Numbered from the stretch's first letter, positions 7,959-16,885 are shown. The stretch is 35,167 nucleotides of DNA from an uncultured Pelagibacteraceae bacterium (GCA_902541745.1 CACBRW010000010.1:1-35167); one strand, 5' to 3'. The notes: a model not told the origin generated them from the sequence alone. Numbers and translations: made by a program.

Positions 7959-8341
7959 GATTTTTGAATTATTACAAATGCAGTCGAGTAATTTTTTTCA
8001 TCCGAAATTGATAGAAAAAATTTAAAATTTTTGATTTTAAAATTTTTTTGTATGATTTTTGTAATTTTTTTATTTTTAACATAATAAGGCTTTCCCATTT
8101 TATCATTAACAACTTCTATATCTTTAAAATTTAAATTCATACGAAAACCTGTGCCAAGAGCTTTGGAAAATGCCTCTTTTGCAGCAAATCTCTTCGAAAA
8201 ATAAGCTACTTTATTGTTTACAGCGTTAGATTGTTTCAATTCTTTAAATGAGTAAATTCTTTTTTTAAATAAAGGATTTTTAATAGATTTTTGAATTCTT
8301 TTATTTTCAACAATATCAACACCAACACCAAGAATTTTCAT
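7955..8341 (-). CDS. acpS: Holo-[acyl-carrier-protein] synthase
   Basis: Transfers 4'-phosphopantetheine from CoA to a serine of acyl carrier protein, activating it for fatty acid synthesis. The 128-residue protein has the two AcpS motifs: GVGVDIVENKRI with the metal-binding D9, and FAAKEAFSKALGTG with the second acidic ligand and the substrate-binding lysine. The length is normal. It directly abuts pdxJ (stop then ATG, no spacer) and overlaps lepB by 4 bases. The pdxJ-acpS-lepB-rnc order is a standard proteobacterial housekeeping block. Confidence 0.96.
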   Translation of the reverse strand: MKILGVGVDIVENKRIQKSIKNPLFKKRIYSFKELKQSNAVNNKVAYFSKRFAAKEAFSKALGTGFRMNLNFKDIEVVNDKMGKPYYVKNKKITKIIQKNFKIKNFKFFLSISDEKNYSTAFVIIQKS

Positions 8342-9061
8342 TTATTTTTTTATAATTTTTTTGAAGTTTTTAATTACTTTTGAAAGTCCATCAAATATTG
8401 ACTCCCCAATTATAAAATGTCCAATGTTATACTCCTCAATATCTATTATTTTTGTTAAGATTTTGGTGGTTTTATAGTCTAAACCATGACCAGCATGAAC
8501 TTCTATATTTAAACCAGATGCTAATTTTGTACTTTTTTTAATTCTATTTAATTCACTAGAATAATTTTTTTTTAATTTAACTAGGTTTGCTAATTTTCCA
8601 GTATGTATCTCAATACAATCAACATTTAATCTTTTAGCAAGTCTAATATCATTTGGAGAAGGATTAATGAATAAACTTGTTCTTATCTTTGCTTTTTTAA
8701 ATTTTTTAATTATTTTCTCTAATTTATTAAGATTTTTTTTTATATTTAAACCTCCCTCAGTAGTAATCTCTTTTCTATTTTCTGGAACTAAACAAATAAA
8801 ATTTGGTTTTATCTTTAGTGCTTTATTAACAATTTCTTTATTCATAGAAATTTCAAGATTTACAAGAACATTTTTTAAACAACATATTTTTTTGGCATCG
8901 ATATCATTTATATGTCTTCTATCTTCTCTTAAATGAATTGTTACAGAATCAGCACCATAACTAACAACTTTTTTTGCTGCATATATTGGATCTGGATGTT
9001 TTTCCCCACGAGCGTTTCGTAAAGTTGCAATATGATCTATATTTACACCTAACCTTTTCAC
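8342..9061 (-). CDS. pdxJ: Pyridoxine 5'-phosphate synthase, GTG start
   Basis: Condenses 1-deoxyxylulose 5-phosphate with 3-amino-2-oxopropyl phosphate to form pyridoxine 5'-phosphate, the last ring-forming step of the DXP-dependent vitamin B6 route. The 239-residue TIM-barrel protein has the signature LGVNIDHIATLRNARG at the N-terminus, VTIHLREDRRHI, the catalytic Glu in VNLEIS and the late VHAGHGLDY and IGHFIIGESIF motifs. The start is a GTG at 9059-9061 forming a GTGA overlap with the pyrE stop; the conserved N-terminus begins four residues later, so this start fits. PLP made here serves GlyA. Confidence 0.97.
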   Translation of the reverse strand: MKRLGVNIDHIATLRNARGEKHPDPIYAAKKVVSYGADSVTIHLREDRRHINDIDAKKICCLKNVLVNLEISMNKEIVNKALKIKPNFICLVPENRKEITTEGGLNIKKNLNKLEKIIKKFKKAKIRTSLFINPSPNDIRLAKRLNVDCIEIHTGKLANLVKLKKNYSSELNRIKKSTKLASGLNIEVHAGHGLDYKTTKILTKIIDIEEYNIGHFIIGESIFDGLSKVIKNFKKIIKK

Positions 9062-9645
9062 TTAATAAATCTGCTTCCTGGTGTTGTTATTGGTATTGAT
9101 TTAAGTCCGGGTGGTAATTTATTTGCTTTAAAAGTTGGAACATCTATTTTTAGATGAGATGTTATTCCAGTTTTTATTTTTAAAGATTGTTTGGTTGATC
9201 GATCAATTATAGATGCAAATCCAATTAATTTTGCTTTTGATTTTTTAATTAACTTTACACACTCTAAACTTGATTTTCCTGTAGTGATTACATCTTCTAT
9301 AATTAAAACTCTTGCATTTTTTTTAATATTGAATCCTCTTCTAAGAGTAAATTTGCCATTTACCCTTTCACAAAAAATTGTTTCTTTTTTTAGTAATTTG
9401 CCTATTTCGTATCCTATAATTACTCCTCCCATTGCAGGAGCTAGTATTAAATCAATTTTTTTAAATTTTTTTTTAATTTTATTTGCTAAAGATTTACAGA
9501 TTTTATCAGCTAAATTAGGGAAACTTAAAAGTTTTGCACACTGAATATATTTTGAAGAATGTAAACCTGAGGATAGAACAAAGTGACCTTCTAATAATGC
9601 ATTAGTTTTTTTTAAAATATTTAAGGATTTTTTGTGTGAAAGCAT
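9058..9645 (-). CDS. pyrE: Orotate phosphoribosyltransferase
   Basis: Joins orotate and PRPP to give orotidine 5'-monophosphate in pyrimidine synthesis; pyrB and the pyrC-like gene lie at 27.9-30.2 kb. The 195-residue protein has LLEGHFVLSSGLHSSKY at the N-terminus and the PRPP-binding loop VLIIEDVITTGKSS. The chosen ATG at 9645 places the conserved LLEGHF at the usual distance from the N-terminus and gives a long 44-base overlap with the end of the upstream RSH gene; no later ATG precedes the conserved region. The GTGA overlap with pdxJ suggests coupling. Confidence 0.96.
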   Translation of the reverse strand: MLSHKKSLNILKKTNALLEGHFVLSSGLHSSKYIQCAKLLSFPNLADKICKSLANKIKKKFKKIDLILAPAMGGVIIGYEIGKLLKKETIFCERVNGKFTLRRGFNIKKNARVLIIEDVITTGKSSLECVKLIKKSKAKLIGFASIIDRSTKQSLKIKTGITSHLKIDVPTFKANKLPPGLKSIPITTPGSRFIK

Positions 9646-11347
9646 TTCTTTTTTCTTCGTGTCTAATTATCTTAAATTTTATACTCTTTTGTTTTAGCTC
9701 TGCAATAAAATTAGTAAAATTCTTAAGGTTTCTAATAATTAATTTAAATTTAAAATTAATATAATTGGGATTTTTACCAACCATTTCTAAGCTCGATATA
9801 TTTAATTTATGACTTCCAATAAGTGAGCTTATATCTCCTAACTGACCTGGCTTATCAGGTAATGACATCCAAAGTGTAGTATTATATTTTTTTGTTTTTT
9901 CCTCTTTTTGCTCTCCTTTATCATGCCAATATCTTCTTATTGCTGCTCTAGCTTTGCCTGTTTTGGTTGTTGGTATCCAATGAAGTGACGGTGAATTATT
10001 TTTAGATGTTATAATTTTTACACGATCACCATTTCTTAAAATAGTTTGTAGTTCGTTTTTGTTTCCATTAATTTCACAACCAACTGCTGAATTACCGATT
10101 TTAGTATGAACAGCATAAGCAAAATCTATAGCTGTTGCGTCTTTAGGTAATTTTATTACTGAACCTTTTGGTGTAAAACAAAATACGTTTTCTTGAAACA
10201 TTTGTAGTTTTGTATACTCATAAGAGTCCTCAGGGTTTTCATTTTTTTCTATAATCTCCACAAGATCTTTTAACCAGTCATACTCCTTCCAGCTTAAAGA
10301 ATTAAATTTTTCAGAAGATTTATACTGCCAATGTGATGCAACACCTCTTTCTGCAAATTCATGCATTTCGTCAGTTCTAATTTGAATTTCTATTGGTTTT
10401 TTATTTGAACCAATTACAGACGTATGAATAGATTTATAACCATTAATTTTTGGAGAAGAAATGTAGTCTTTAAACTTTCCTGGTATACAATTCCATTTTT
10501 TATGAAAAATACCTAAAGTTTTATAACAATCATCGACGTTTTTTAAAATTATCCTAAATCCAATGATGTCTGTTATCTGCTCAAGTGAAACTCTTTTTTT
10601 TTGGACTTTTCTCCAAATTGAAAAAGGTGTTTTTTCTCTACCATGAATTTCAGCATTAATTTCATTATCATTTAAGATTTCACTTAACTCAAAAGATTGT
10701 TCTTCAAATAAATCTTTTCTATCCAATTTTATTTCATCAAGTCTTTTTTTGATTAATTTTCTTGCGTCGTTATTTAAAATTTCAAAAGATAAATCCTCAA
10801 GCTCGTCTCTTATTCTGTGCATTCCCATTCTATCAGCTAATGGTGCATAAATTTCCATAGTTTCTTGAGCTATCCTTTTTCTTTTATCTTCTTTTGTAAT
10901 GGCTTTAATTGTCCTCATATTATGAAGTCGATCAGCGATTTTAACTAACAATACTCTGATATCTTTAGATGTTGCTAAAATTAACTTTCTAAAATTTTCA
11001 ACTTTAGAATTTGATCCAGCTGAATTTTCAAATGCAGAAATTTTTGTCACACCATCAACTAAATCTGCAACCTCATCACCGAATTCTTGTTTGATAGTTT
11101 CATAAGTTGCAAAAGTATCTTCTATAGTGTCATGCAGAAGACCTGTTGTAATTGTAGCGCTGTCTAGTTTTAATTCAGTTAAAATATTTGCAACTTCAAT
11201 CGGGTGGACCGAATATGGATCACCAGAAGCTCTCTTTTGACTTTTATGTGCGTTAACAGCAAAATTATATGCTTTATCTAATCTTTCAGGATTTAGAAAT
11301 TTGTTATAATTCTTAACCTTATTTATAAGTTCATTTGAATTAAGCAT
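9602..11347 (-). CDS. spoT: Bifunctional (p)ppGpp synthetase/hydrolase (RSH), compact form lacking the RIS/zinc-finger region
   Basis: Makes and degrades the stringent-response alarmone. Domains of the 581-residue protein: hydrolase HD domain (about 25-185) with H48, H72-D73 in LLHDTIEDT and ADRLHNMRTI; synthetase (about 235-345) with GREKTPFSIWRK, KFKD at 291-294 (the basic RFKD-like motif of bifunctional enzymes), YKSIHT and EIQIRT; TGS (388-449); then only about 40 residues before a C-terminal ACT domain (about 491-562). The helical/RIS (zinc-finger) segment, roughly 130-150 residues in SpoT and long RSH enzymes, is missing. Both catalytic domains look intact. It lies 20 bases after folK, where rpoZ would be expected. 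Confidence 0.95.
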   Translation of the reverse strand: MLNSNELINKVKNYNKFLNPERLDKAYNFAVNAHKSQKRASGDPYSVHPIEVANILTELKLDSATITTGLLHDTIEDTFATYETIKQEFGDEVADLVDGVTKISAFENSAGSNSKVENFRKLILATSKDIRVLLVKIADRLHNMRTIKAITKEDKRKRIAQETMEIYAPLADRMGMHRIRDELEDLSFEILNNDARKLIKKRLDEIKLDRKDLFEEQSFELSEILNDNEINAEIHGREKTPFSIWRKVQKKRVSLEQITDIIGFRIILKNVDDCYKTLGIFHKKWNCIPGKFKDYISSPKINGYKSIHTSVIGSNKKPIEIQIRTDEMHEFAERGVASHWQYKSSEKFNSLSWKEYDWLKDLVEIIEKNENPEDSYEYTKLQMFQENVFCFTPKGSVIKLPKDATAIDFAYAVHTKIGNSAVGCEINGNKNELQTILRNGDRVKIITSKNNSPSLHWIPTTKTGKARAAIRRYWHDKGEQKEEKTKKYNTTLWMSLPDKPGQLGDISSLIGSHKLNISSLEMVGKNPNYINFKFKLIIRNLKNFTNFIAELKQKSIKFKIIRHEEKRNAFTQKILKYFKKN

Positions 11348-11367
11348 AATAATATTATACCACTAAA

Positions 11368-11886
11368 TCAAATTTGTTTAATAGATGTAATGTCTCTATC
11401 AGGAAGCAGAGAAATCAAGGTTTTAACATCTATTTGTTTATCAGGGTGGATCCAATCCTTTTGAATCTCAAATAATGGAAATAATACAAAGTTTCTTTTA
11501 TGCATCATTTTGTGAGGTAAGTTAATTTTAGAATTTTTTTTTGATACCAAATTATTAAAATCGATTATATCTAAATCACATGTACGAGGAGCATTTTTTT
11601 TTGCTTTTTTTCTACCTAATTGATTTTCTATAAATTTACATATTTTTAATAGTTCTAGAGGACTGTAATAACATTTTAATTTTAAAATTATATTTAAGAA
11701 CTTAGGTTTTCTTGGATCAGGCCAAGAAGGAGTTTCATAATAACTAGATACTGAGAGAAAATCTAAGTTATATTCTGCTAATAAAAATTTTGCTTTTTCT
11801 ATATTTCTTTTTCTTAGACCTAAATTTGATCCTATTCCTAAAAAAACAATTTTAGCTTGATTTTCTAATATATCTTGCCTTTTCAC
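11368..11886 (-). CDS. folK: 2-amino-4-hydroxy-6-hydroxymethyldihydropteridine pyrophosphokinase, start uncertain
   Basis: Transfers pyrophosphate from ATP to the pterin in folate synthesis. The family motifs are [12 protein letters not shown] at the N-terminus, YYETPSWP, and the signature [13 protein letters not shown] followed by [16 protein letters not shown]. The frame is open upstream into smpB. I prefer the GTG at 11884-11886, which puts 11 residues before the conserved KIVF (172 aa, overlap 35 bases); an ATG at 11925 (about 74-base overlap) is the alternative and has an AAGG about 11 bases upstream. It supplies folate for GlyA and for the folate-dependent half of sarcosine oxidase. Function firm, start not. 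Confidence 0.9.
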   Translation of the reverse strand: MKRQDILENQAKIVFLGIGSNLGLRKRNIEKAKFLLAEYNLDFLSVSSYYETPSWPDPRKPKFLNIILKLKCYYSPLELLKICKFIENQLGRKKAKKNAPRTCDLDIIDFNNLVSKKNSKINLPHKMMHKRNFVLFPLFEIQKDWIHPDKQIDVKTLISLLPDRDITSIKQI

Positions 11887-12322
11887 GGTTCCAATCTCTA
11901 CTTTTTTTGGTTGCTCTTTTATCATATTGCTTTTTACCTTTTGCAACAGCTAGTTCTATTTTAGCCTTTCCTTTTTTAAAATACATTTTTGTTGGAACTA
12001 ATGTGAAACCATCTCTTTGCATTTTACCTATTAATTTATTTATTTCTTTTTTATTAAGAAGCAATTTTCTATCATCTGTTGGATTATGATTAGAGTAACT
12101 GGCTTGCTTATATGGAGATATATGTGAATTAATTAAAACAATTTCACCTTTCTTTTCAACGGCATAAGACTCAGCGATATTCACCTTGCCCTCTCTTACA
12201 GATTTAATCTCAGATCCCTTTAAAACAATTCCAACTTCAAAAAGATCTTCAAAAAAATAGTTAAAGCTAGCTTTTCTGTTTAAACAAATGATTTTCAAAC
12301 CAGGATTGGTTTTTTTGTTCAT
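11852..12322 (-). CDS. smpB: SsrA-binding protein SmpB
   Basis: Binds tmRNA and delivers it to stalled ribosomes for trans-translation. The 156-residue basic protein contains the SmpB OB-fold signature [29 protein letters not shown], and the C-terminal tail motif [20 protein letters not shown] that enters the decoding centre. The ATG overlaps the dapA stop by one base (TAATG). Its 3' end overlaps the folK frame. No tmRNA gene is visible in this window. Confidence 0.97.
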   Translation of the reverse strand: MNKKTNPGLKIICLNRKASFNYFFEDLFEVGIVLKGSEIKSVREGKVNIAESYAVEKKGEIVLINSHISPYKQASYSNHNPTDDRKLLLNKKEINKLIGKMQRDGFTLVPTKMYFKKGKAKIELAVAKGKKQYDKRATKKSRDWNREKARYIRKSS

Positions 12323-13203
12323 TAAATTAACTTAGCAGACTGAAGAGCTTTTTTTACTATTTCTTTTGTTGTATCTGTTACTTTTACAAGTGGTAGTCTT
12401 ACATTGTCATCACAAAGTCCTAAAAGTTTTGCAGCATATTTTACAGGACTAGGATTGCTCTCAACAAACATTGAGTGATGAACTGGTTGTAATATTTTAT
12501 CTAATCTTTCTGCCTCTTTCATTTCGTTATCGGTGTCTGATTTGGAGAATTTTTGAAAATCTGAACAAAGTTTAGGTGCAATATTAGCAGTTACACTAAT
12601 AGTGCCTACTCCACCACGTTTATTAAATTCAAAAGCATTATCATCATTACCTGTTAATTGAATAAAATCTTTACCCATTTTTTCAAGTGTCTGATTAACT
12701 CTATCTAAATCACCTGTTGCATCTTTAACACCAACTATATTTTTTAATTCATAGAGTCTGGACATTGTATCAACTGACATATCAATCACAGATCTACCAG
12801 GAATATTATAAATTATAATTGGAATGCCGCACTTGTCATTAATTGCTTTATAATGTTGATACAAGCCTTCTTGAGTTGGTTTATTATAATAAGGTGTAAC
12901 TATCAAAGCGCCGTTAGCTCCTGCTTTTTCTGCATGTGTGGTTAAAGAAATAGCCTCTTCAGTTGAGTTGGAACCCGTACCAGCTATAACTGGAATTTTT
13001 CCATTACTTTCTTTTATACACAAATCTATTACTCTTTGATGCTCATCATGACTTAACGTAGGGGATTCACCTGTTGTTCCAGCCGGCACAAGTCCATTAG
13101 TACCATTATCGATGTGGAAATGGATTAATTTTATATATGCTTCCTCATCTAGACCATTATTTTTAAATGGTGTAATTAAAGCAACATTTGATCCTTTAAA
13201 CAT
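12322..13203 (-). CDS. dapA: 4-hydroxy-tetrahydrodipicolinate synthase
   Basis: Condenses pyruvate with aspartate semialdehyde, the first committed step to lysine and meso-diaminopimelate for peptidoglycan. The 293-residue TIM-barrel enzyme has the N-acetylneuraminate lyase family residues: T43-T44 in [12 protein letters not shown]132 in [11 protein letters not shown]137 and the Schiff-base K160 in GVKDATGD. It is the first gene of the ten-gene run ending at recO. It is divergent from the lytic transglycosylase, with only 43 bases between the two start codons. Confidence 0.98.
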   Translation of the reverse strand: MFKGSNVALITPFKNNGLDEEAYIKLIHFHIDNGTNGLVPAGTTGESPTLSHDEHQRVIDLCIKESNGKIPVIAGTGSNSTEEAISLTTHAEKAGANGALIVTPYYNKPTQEGLYQHYKAINDKCGIPIIIYNIPGRSVIDMSVDTMSRLYELKNIVGVKDATGDLDRVNQTLEKMGKDFIQLTGNDDNAFEFNKRGGVGTISVTANIAPKLCSDFQKFSKSDTDNEMKEAERLDKILQPVHHSMFVESNPSPVKYAAKLLGLCDDNVRLPLVKVTDTTKEIVKKALQSAKLI

Positions 13204-13246
13204 AAATACTTATAACATAGTTTAAAGATTCATATACTAAAAGATT
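13204..13246. promoter_or_regulatory. Short divergent promoter region dapA / slt
   Basis: Forty-three bases separate two start codons. On the plus strand TATACT (13233-13238) is a good -10 candidate with TTATAA (13210-13215) at a 17-base spacing as a poor -35; transcription would then begin about 2 bases before the slt ATG, implying a nearly leaderless mRNA. On the minus strand TATGTT and TATAAG lie close to the dapA ATG. Neither gene has a clear Shine-Dalgarno sequence. Based on motif reading only. Confidence 0.35.
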
Positions 13247-15472
13247 ATGCTCAGAAAAATATTATTTTTAGGTTTCACCGTATCAATATTAATATTTTCA
13301 AATAATCTCTTTGCTGAAATCAATTCAATTGTACCTTTAAAAAAACCTCTTTTAAGTAAAGAAGAAATTCAAAAGAAAATATCTATAAATATCCTTAAGC
13401 CATTAAAGAAGCCCACGAAAACCAAAGAAATTAAAATCGAAGAAGAGATTGTTAAAAAAGAGTTGGTTTTAAAAGAAAAAAAATTAAGTTTTAAAATACC
13501 AAAGAAAAAACCAACTATAGCTGGTACTAGCACAGCTAAGAATATTAAGATTTCAAGATATTATAGTAAAAAAGACTTTGGGTTAGCTAAAAAAGCTATT
13601 TCAGAAATGCAGAAAAGCAAATGGCCTTCTGCGCTTAAAATAGCAAAAAAAGCAAAAGACAACTCTATTTATAATTTTATACAATGGAGACATCTTTTAA
13701 CAGCTGGTAACCAAGCGTCATTTTACGATTATCAAGTTTTTTTAAATAAAAATTCAGATTATCCTAGAATAAGCAGAGTTAAATATCTTGCTGAACATAA
13801 ACTATCAACAGAAAGTGTTTCACCTAAAAAAATAATAAATTGGTTTGGAGAAAAAAATCCATTAAGTGGTTATGGAAAAATGATACTTGGAGAAAGCCAT
13901 ATTTTAATTGGAGACAAAAATAAGGGTATAAAACTAATTAAAGAAGGTTGGGTCACAGCAGATTTATCTAAAAACGAATTAAAATATTTTAGAAAAAAAT
14001 ATAAAAAATATTTAAATGCAGATGACTATATTAAACGAGCTGATTATTTGGCTTGGAACGGAGATCGTTGGGATTTACAAAGATTGATAAGATATCTGCC
14101 AAAAGATTACGAACTTTTATATAACGCAAGACACCTTTTAATGAGTAAGGGTTACGGAGTTGACCAGGCTATAGCAAATGTTCCACAAAAATTTAAGAAT
14201 GATGCAGGTTTAAACTATGATCGATTGAAATGGAGAAGAAAAAAAGGACGTGTAGACTCTTCAACTGAAATCTTGTTGAAGATACGAAATGATAAAGAGT
14301 ATTTAGTTAGACCTGACAAATGGTGGAAGGAAAGAGAAATTATTTCAAGAGCATTGCTTTATAAAAAAAAATATGAAATTTCGTACAAAATTTCAAGCAA
14401 TCATGGAATGACTGAAGGGTCTGAATATGCTGCTGCTGAATGGATGAGTGGCTGGATAGCATTAAGTTTTTTAAATGATCCAATGACTGCTAAAGATCAT
14501 TTTAAAAATTTTTATGAAAATGTTAGTTATCCTATAAGCTTATCTAGAGGTGCTTATTGGCTTGGAAGAGCATATGAGAAAATAGGTGAAAGAGAGCAAT
14601 CAAATAATTGGTACAGAGAAGCCACAAAATATCTTACTACATACTATGGTCAACTAGCTTTTTTAAAATTAAATCCAAATGGAAAATTTGAGTTGGAAAA
14701 AGATATGAAAATTGACCCAAAATATAGAATTCAATTTTTTAATAAAGAGCTTGTAAAAATTTCTTATCTTCTAGATGAATTAAAGAAAGATAAATATACA
14801 AAACATATTTTAAGACATTTAGCTAATGATAATATTGCAAAAGGTAGTGAGGTTTTGGCTGCAGAGTTAGCTACAAGTATAAATAGATATGACTTTGCTA
14901 TTCAGGTTTCTAAAATTGCGTCTTATCAAAAAAGATTTCATAATAAATACAATTACCCAATAATTAGCACTCCTAAATATATTAATAAAAGAAAAATTCC
15001 AGAAAGTGCTTTGATCTTATCTATAATTAGACAAGAAAGTGAATTTGATTTGGAAGCTAATAGTCATGCTGGTGCAAAAGGATTAATGCAATTGATGCCC
15101 TACACAGCAAAATTAGTTTCAAAACAAGCCAAACTACCTTATTCAAAATCGAGATTAACCACTGATCCAGAATATAATATTAATTTAGGCTCACATTATA
15201 TTGCAGGTTTAATTCTACAATATGATGGTGCATACCCTTTTGCAGTCGCTGCTTATAATGCTGGACCCAATAGGGTTAAATATTGGAAAAAAATAAATAA
15301 AGATCCACAAAAAAAACAAGTAGATTATGTTGATTGGGTTGAATTAATTAAATTTAGAGAAACAAGAAATTACGTACAACGTGTTATGGAAAATTATAAT
15401 GTATATAGATATATTCTGGAACAACGGCCTGTACCAATGAAAAACTTTTTTAAAGATCAGCCTCTATTTTAG
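13247..15472 (+). CDS. slt: Soluble lytic murein transglycosylase
   Basis: Periplasmic enzyme that cleaves the MurNAc-GlcNAc bond with 1,6-anhydro ring formation during peptidoglycan turnover. The 741-residue protein has an N-terminal signal peptide (MLRKILFLGFTVSILIFSNN then cleavage near LFA-E), a Lys/Pro-rich region (about 30-105), a long helical superhelical U-domain of TPR-like repeats, and a C-terminal SLT domain: catalytic E597 in IIRQESEFD, then GAKGLMQLMP, YNINLGSHYIAGL and AVAAYNAGP. The next-door dapA feeds DAP into the same polymer. Its TAG stop directly touches the CCA end of tRNA-Ser on the opposite strand. Confidence 0.95.
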   Translation: MLRKILFLGFTVSILIFSNNLFAEINSIVPLKKPLLSKEEIQKKISINILKPLKKPTKTKEIKIEEEIVKKELVLKEKKLSFKIPKKKPTIAGTSTAKNIKISRYYSKKDFGLAKKAISEMQKSKWPSALKIAKKAKDNSIYNFIQWRHLLTAGNQASFYDYQVFLNKNSDYPRISRVKYLAEHKLSTESVSPKKIINWFGEKNPLSGYGKMILGESHILIGDKNKGIKLIKEGWVTADLSKNELKYFRKKYKKYLNADDYIKRADYLAWNGDRWDLQRLIRYLPKDYELLYNARHLLMSKGYGVDQAIANVPQKFKNDAGLNYDRLKWRRKKGRVDSSTEILLKIRNDKEYLVRPDKWWKEREIISRALLYKKKYEISYKISSNHGMTEGSEYAAAEWMSGWIALSFLNDPMTAKDHFKNFYENVSYPISLSRGAYWLGRAYEKIGEREQSNNWYREATKYLTTYYGQLAFLKLNPNGKFELEKDMKIDPKYRIQFFNKELVKISYLLDELKKDKYTKHILRHLANDNIAKGSEVLAAELATSINRYDFAIQVSKIASYQKRFHNKYNYPIISTPKYINKRKIPESALILSIIRQESEFDLEANSHAGAKGLMQLMPYTAKLVSKQAKLPYSKSRLTTDPEYNINLGSHYIAGLILQYDGAYPFAVAAYNAGPNRVKYWKKINKDPQKKQVDYVDWVELIKFRETRNYVQRVMENYNVYRYILEQRPVPMKNFFKDQPLF

Positions 15473-15564
15473 TGGCGGAAGAGGAGGGATTCGAACCCTC
15501 GGTACAAGTTTCCTCGCACGGTCATTTAGCAAACGACTGGTTTCAGCCTCTCACCCACTCTTCC
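15473..15564 (-). tRNA. tRNA-Ser (anticodon GCU), CCA encoded
   Basis: Reading the minus strand, acceptor GGAAGAG pairs with CTCTTCC, followed by discriminator G and an encoded CCA. The D arm is closed by GGT/ACC. The anticodon stem GTCGT/ATGAC (one G-U pair) encloses loop TTGCTAA with anticodon GCT at 15528-15530, which reads AGC/AGU serine codons. A long variable arm typical of tRNA-Ser and a T arm GAGGG-TTCGAAT-CCCTC follow. The 3' CCA lies directly against the slt stop codon, so the precursor's 3' trailer is antisense to slt coding sequence. Confidence 0.97.
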
Positions 15565-15631
15565 GTATGACATTGTGTATTAAGCGATTGTATTGAAAAT
15601 TCAATATATATAAAGTAATTATTCAATTATT
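15565..15631. promoter_or_regulatory. Divergent control region, tRNA-Ser / sarcosine oxidase operon
   Basis: Sixty-seven bases between the tRNA 5' end and the soxB ATG. For soxB, TTGAAA (15593-15598) is a good -35-like match but no good -10 sits at the right spacing; TATATA/TATAAA/TAAAGT (15605-15616) are alternative -10s, paired best with TTGTAT (15588-15593). An inverted repeat ATTGAA-AA-TTCAAT (15592-15605) could be an operator or chance in AT-rich DNA. No Shine-Dalgarno is visible before soxB and no glycine riboswitch would fit. Low certainty. Confidence 0.3.
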
Positions 15632-16885
15632 ATGAGAAATAAATACTCATTATTTTCGTTAATCAAAAATGCTCTTTCATATCATGAAAATTGGCAAAGA
15701 GCATGGAAAGATCCTGCTCCTAAAAAAGAGTACGATGCAGTTATTGTTGGTGGTGGTGGCCATGGATTAGCAACAGCCTACTATTTAGCAAAAAAACATA
15801 ATATGCATAATATTGCTGTAGTCGAGAAAGGTTGGATTGGTGGAGGAAATACTGGACGGAATACTACAATTATTAGATCAAATTATTTATGGGACGCTAG
15901 TGCAGGATTATATGATCATGCATTAAAAATTTGGGAAGGTTTATCTCAAGAGCTAAACTATAATGTAATGTTTAGTCAAAGAGGTGTAATGAACCTTGCA
16001 CATAATTTACAAGATGTTAGAGATTTAAAAAGACGAACACATGCAAATAGACTAAATGGAATTGATGCTGTCTACTTAAGTACTGAAGAAGTTAAAAAAT
16101 TTTGTCCAATTATAAACACATCACCAGATATTAGATACCCTGTTTTAGGAGGAACTTTACAACGAAGAGCTGGTACAGCAAGACATGATGCTGTTGCTTG
16201 GGGATATGCAAGAGGAGCAGATGCAATGGGTGTTGATATTATTCAAAATTGTGAAGTTAAAGGAATTAAAAGAAATGGAGATAGTGTTGAAGGAATAGAA
16301 ACAACAAAAGGATTTATAAAAACTAAGAAAGTTGGTGTAGTTGCAGCTGGTCATTCTAGCGTGATAGCTAATATGGCGGGTCTAAGACTTCCACTTGAAA
16401 GTAAACCTTTACAAGCTTTAGTTTCTGAGCCTGTAAAACCAATTATTGATACTGTTGTAATGTCTAATGCAGTGCATGCTTATGTTAGTCAATCTGATAA
16501 AGGAGAATTGGTCATAGGTGCTGGAACAGACGATTATGTTTCTTATACTCAAAAAGGAAGTCACCAAATAGTTGAAGGAACATTAAATGCTATTTTAGAA
16601 TTATATCCGATTTTTAGTAGAATGAGAATGTTAAGACAATGGGGAGGAATAGTAGATATTTGTCCTGATGCTAGTCCAATTTTAAGTAAAACTTCAATTA
16701 AAGGTTTATACTTTAATTGTGGTTGGGGTACTGGAGGATTTAAAGCAACTCCTGGATCTGGAGATTTGTTTGCACATACTATTGCAAATGATGAGCCACA
16801 CAAACTTAATGCTGCATTTAATTTAAATAGATTTGTAAGCGGAGACCTTGTTGATGAACATGGCGCTGCAGCGGTTGCTCATTAA
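15632..16885 (+). CDS. soxB: Sarcosine oxidase, beta subunit
   Basis: Catalytic subunit of heterotetrameric sarcosine oxidase, which oxidatively demethylates N-methylglycine to glycine. The 417-residue DAO-family flavoprotein has the FAD-binding [17 protein letters not shown] (37-53), [19 protein letters not shown] typical of SoxB, and [13 protein letters not shown] (H185), the region where the covalent FMN histidine lies in this family, then a C-terminal [14 protein letters not shown]. The ATG gives the usual SoxB N-terminus ([10 protein letters not shown]). It is first in soxB-D-A-G and overlaps soxD by one base (TAATG). The four-subunit context separates it from the monomeric enzyme and from dimethylglycine dehydrogenase. 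Confidence 0.95.
   Translation: MRNKYSLFSLIKNALSYHENWQRAWKDPAPKKEYDAVIVGGGGHGLATAYYLAKKHNMHNIAVVEKGWIGGGNTGRNTTIIRSNYLWDASAGLYDHALKIWEGLSQELNYNVMFSQRGVMNLAHNLQDVRDLKRRTHANRLNGIDAVYLSTEEVKKFCPIINTSPDIRYPVLGGTLQRRAGTARHDAVAWGYARGADAMGVDIIQNCEVKGIKRNGDSVEGIETTKGFIKTKKVGVVAAGHSSVIANMAGLRLPLESKPLQALVSEPVKPIIDTVVMSNAVHAYVSQSDKGELVIGAGTDDYVSYTQKGSHQIVEGTLNAILELYPIFSRMRMLRQWGGIVDICPDASPILSKTSIKGLYFNCGWGTGGFKATPGSGDLFAHTIANDEPHKLNAAFNLNRFVSGDLVDEHGAAAVAH

Noticed and set aside
15592-15605. Inverted repeat ATTGAA-AA-TTCAAT as a definite regulator site for sox
   Set aside because: Short, AT-only arms occur readily by chance in this composition; kept only as a note in the promoter entry.
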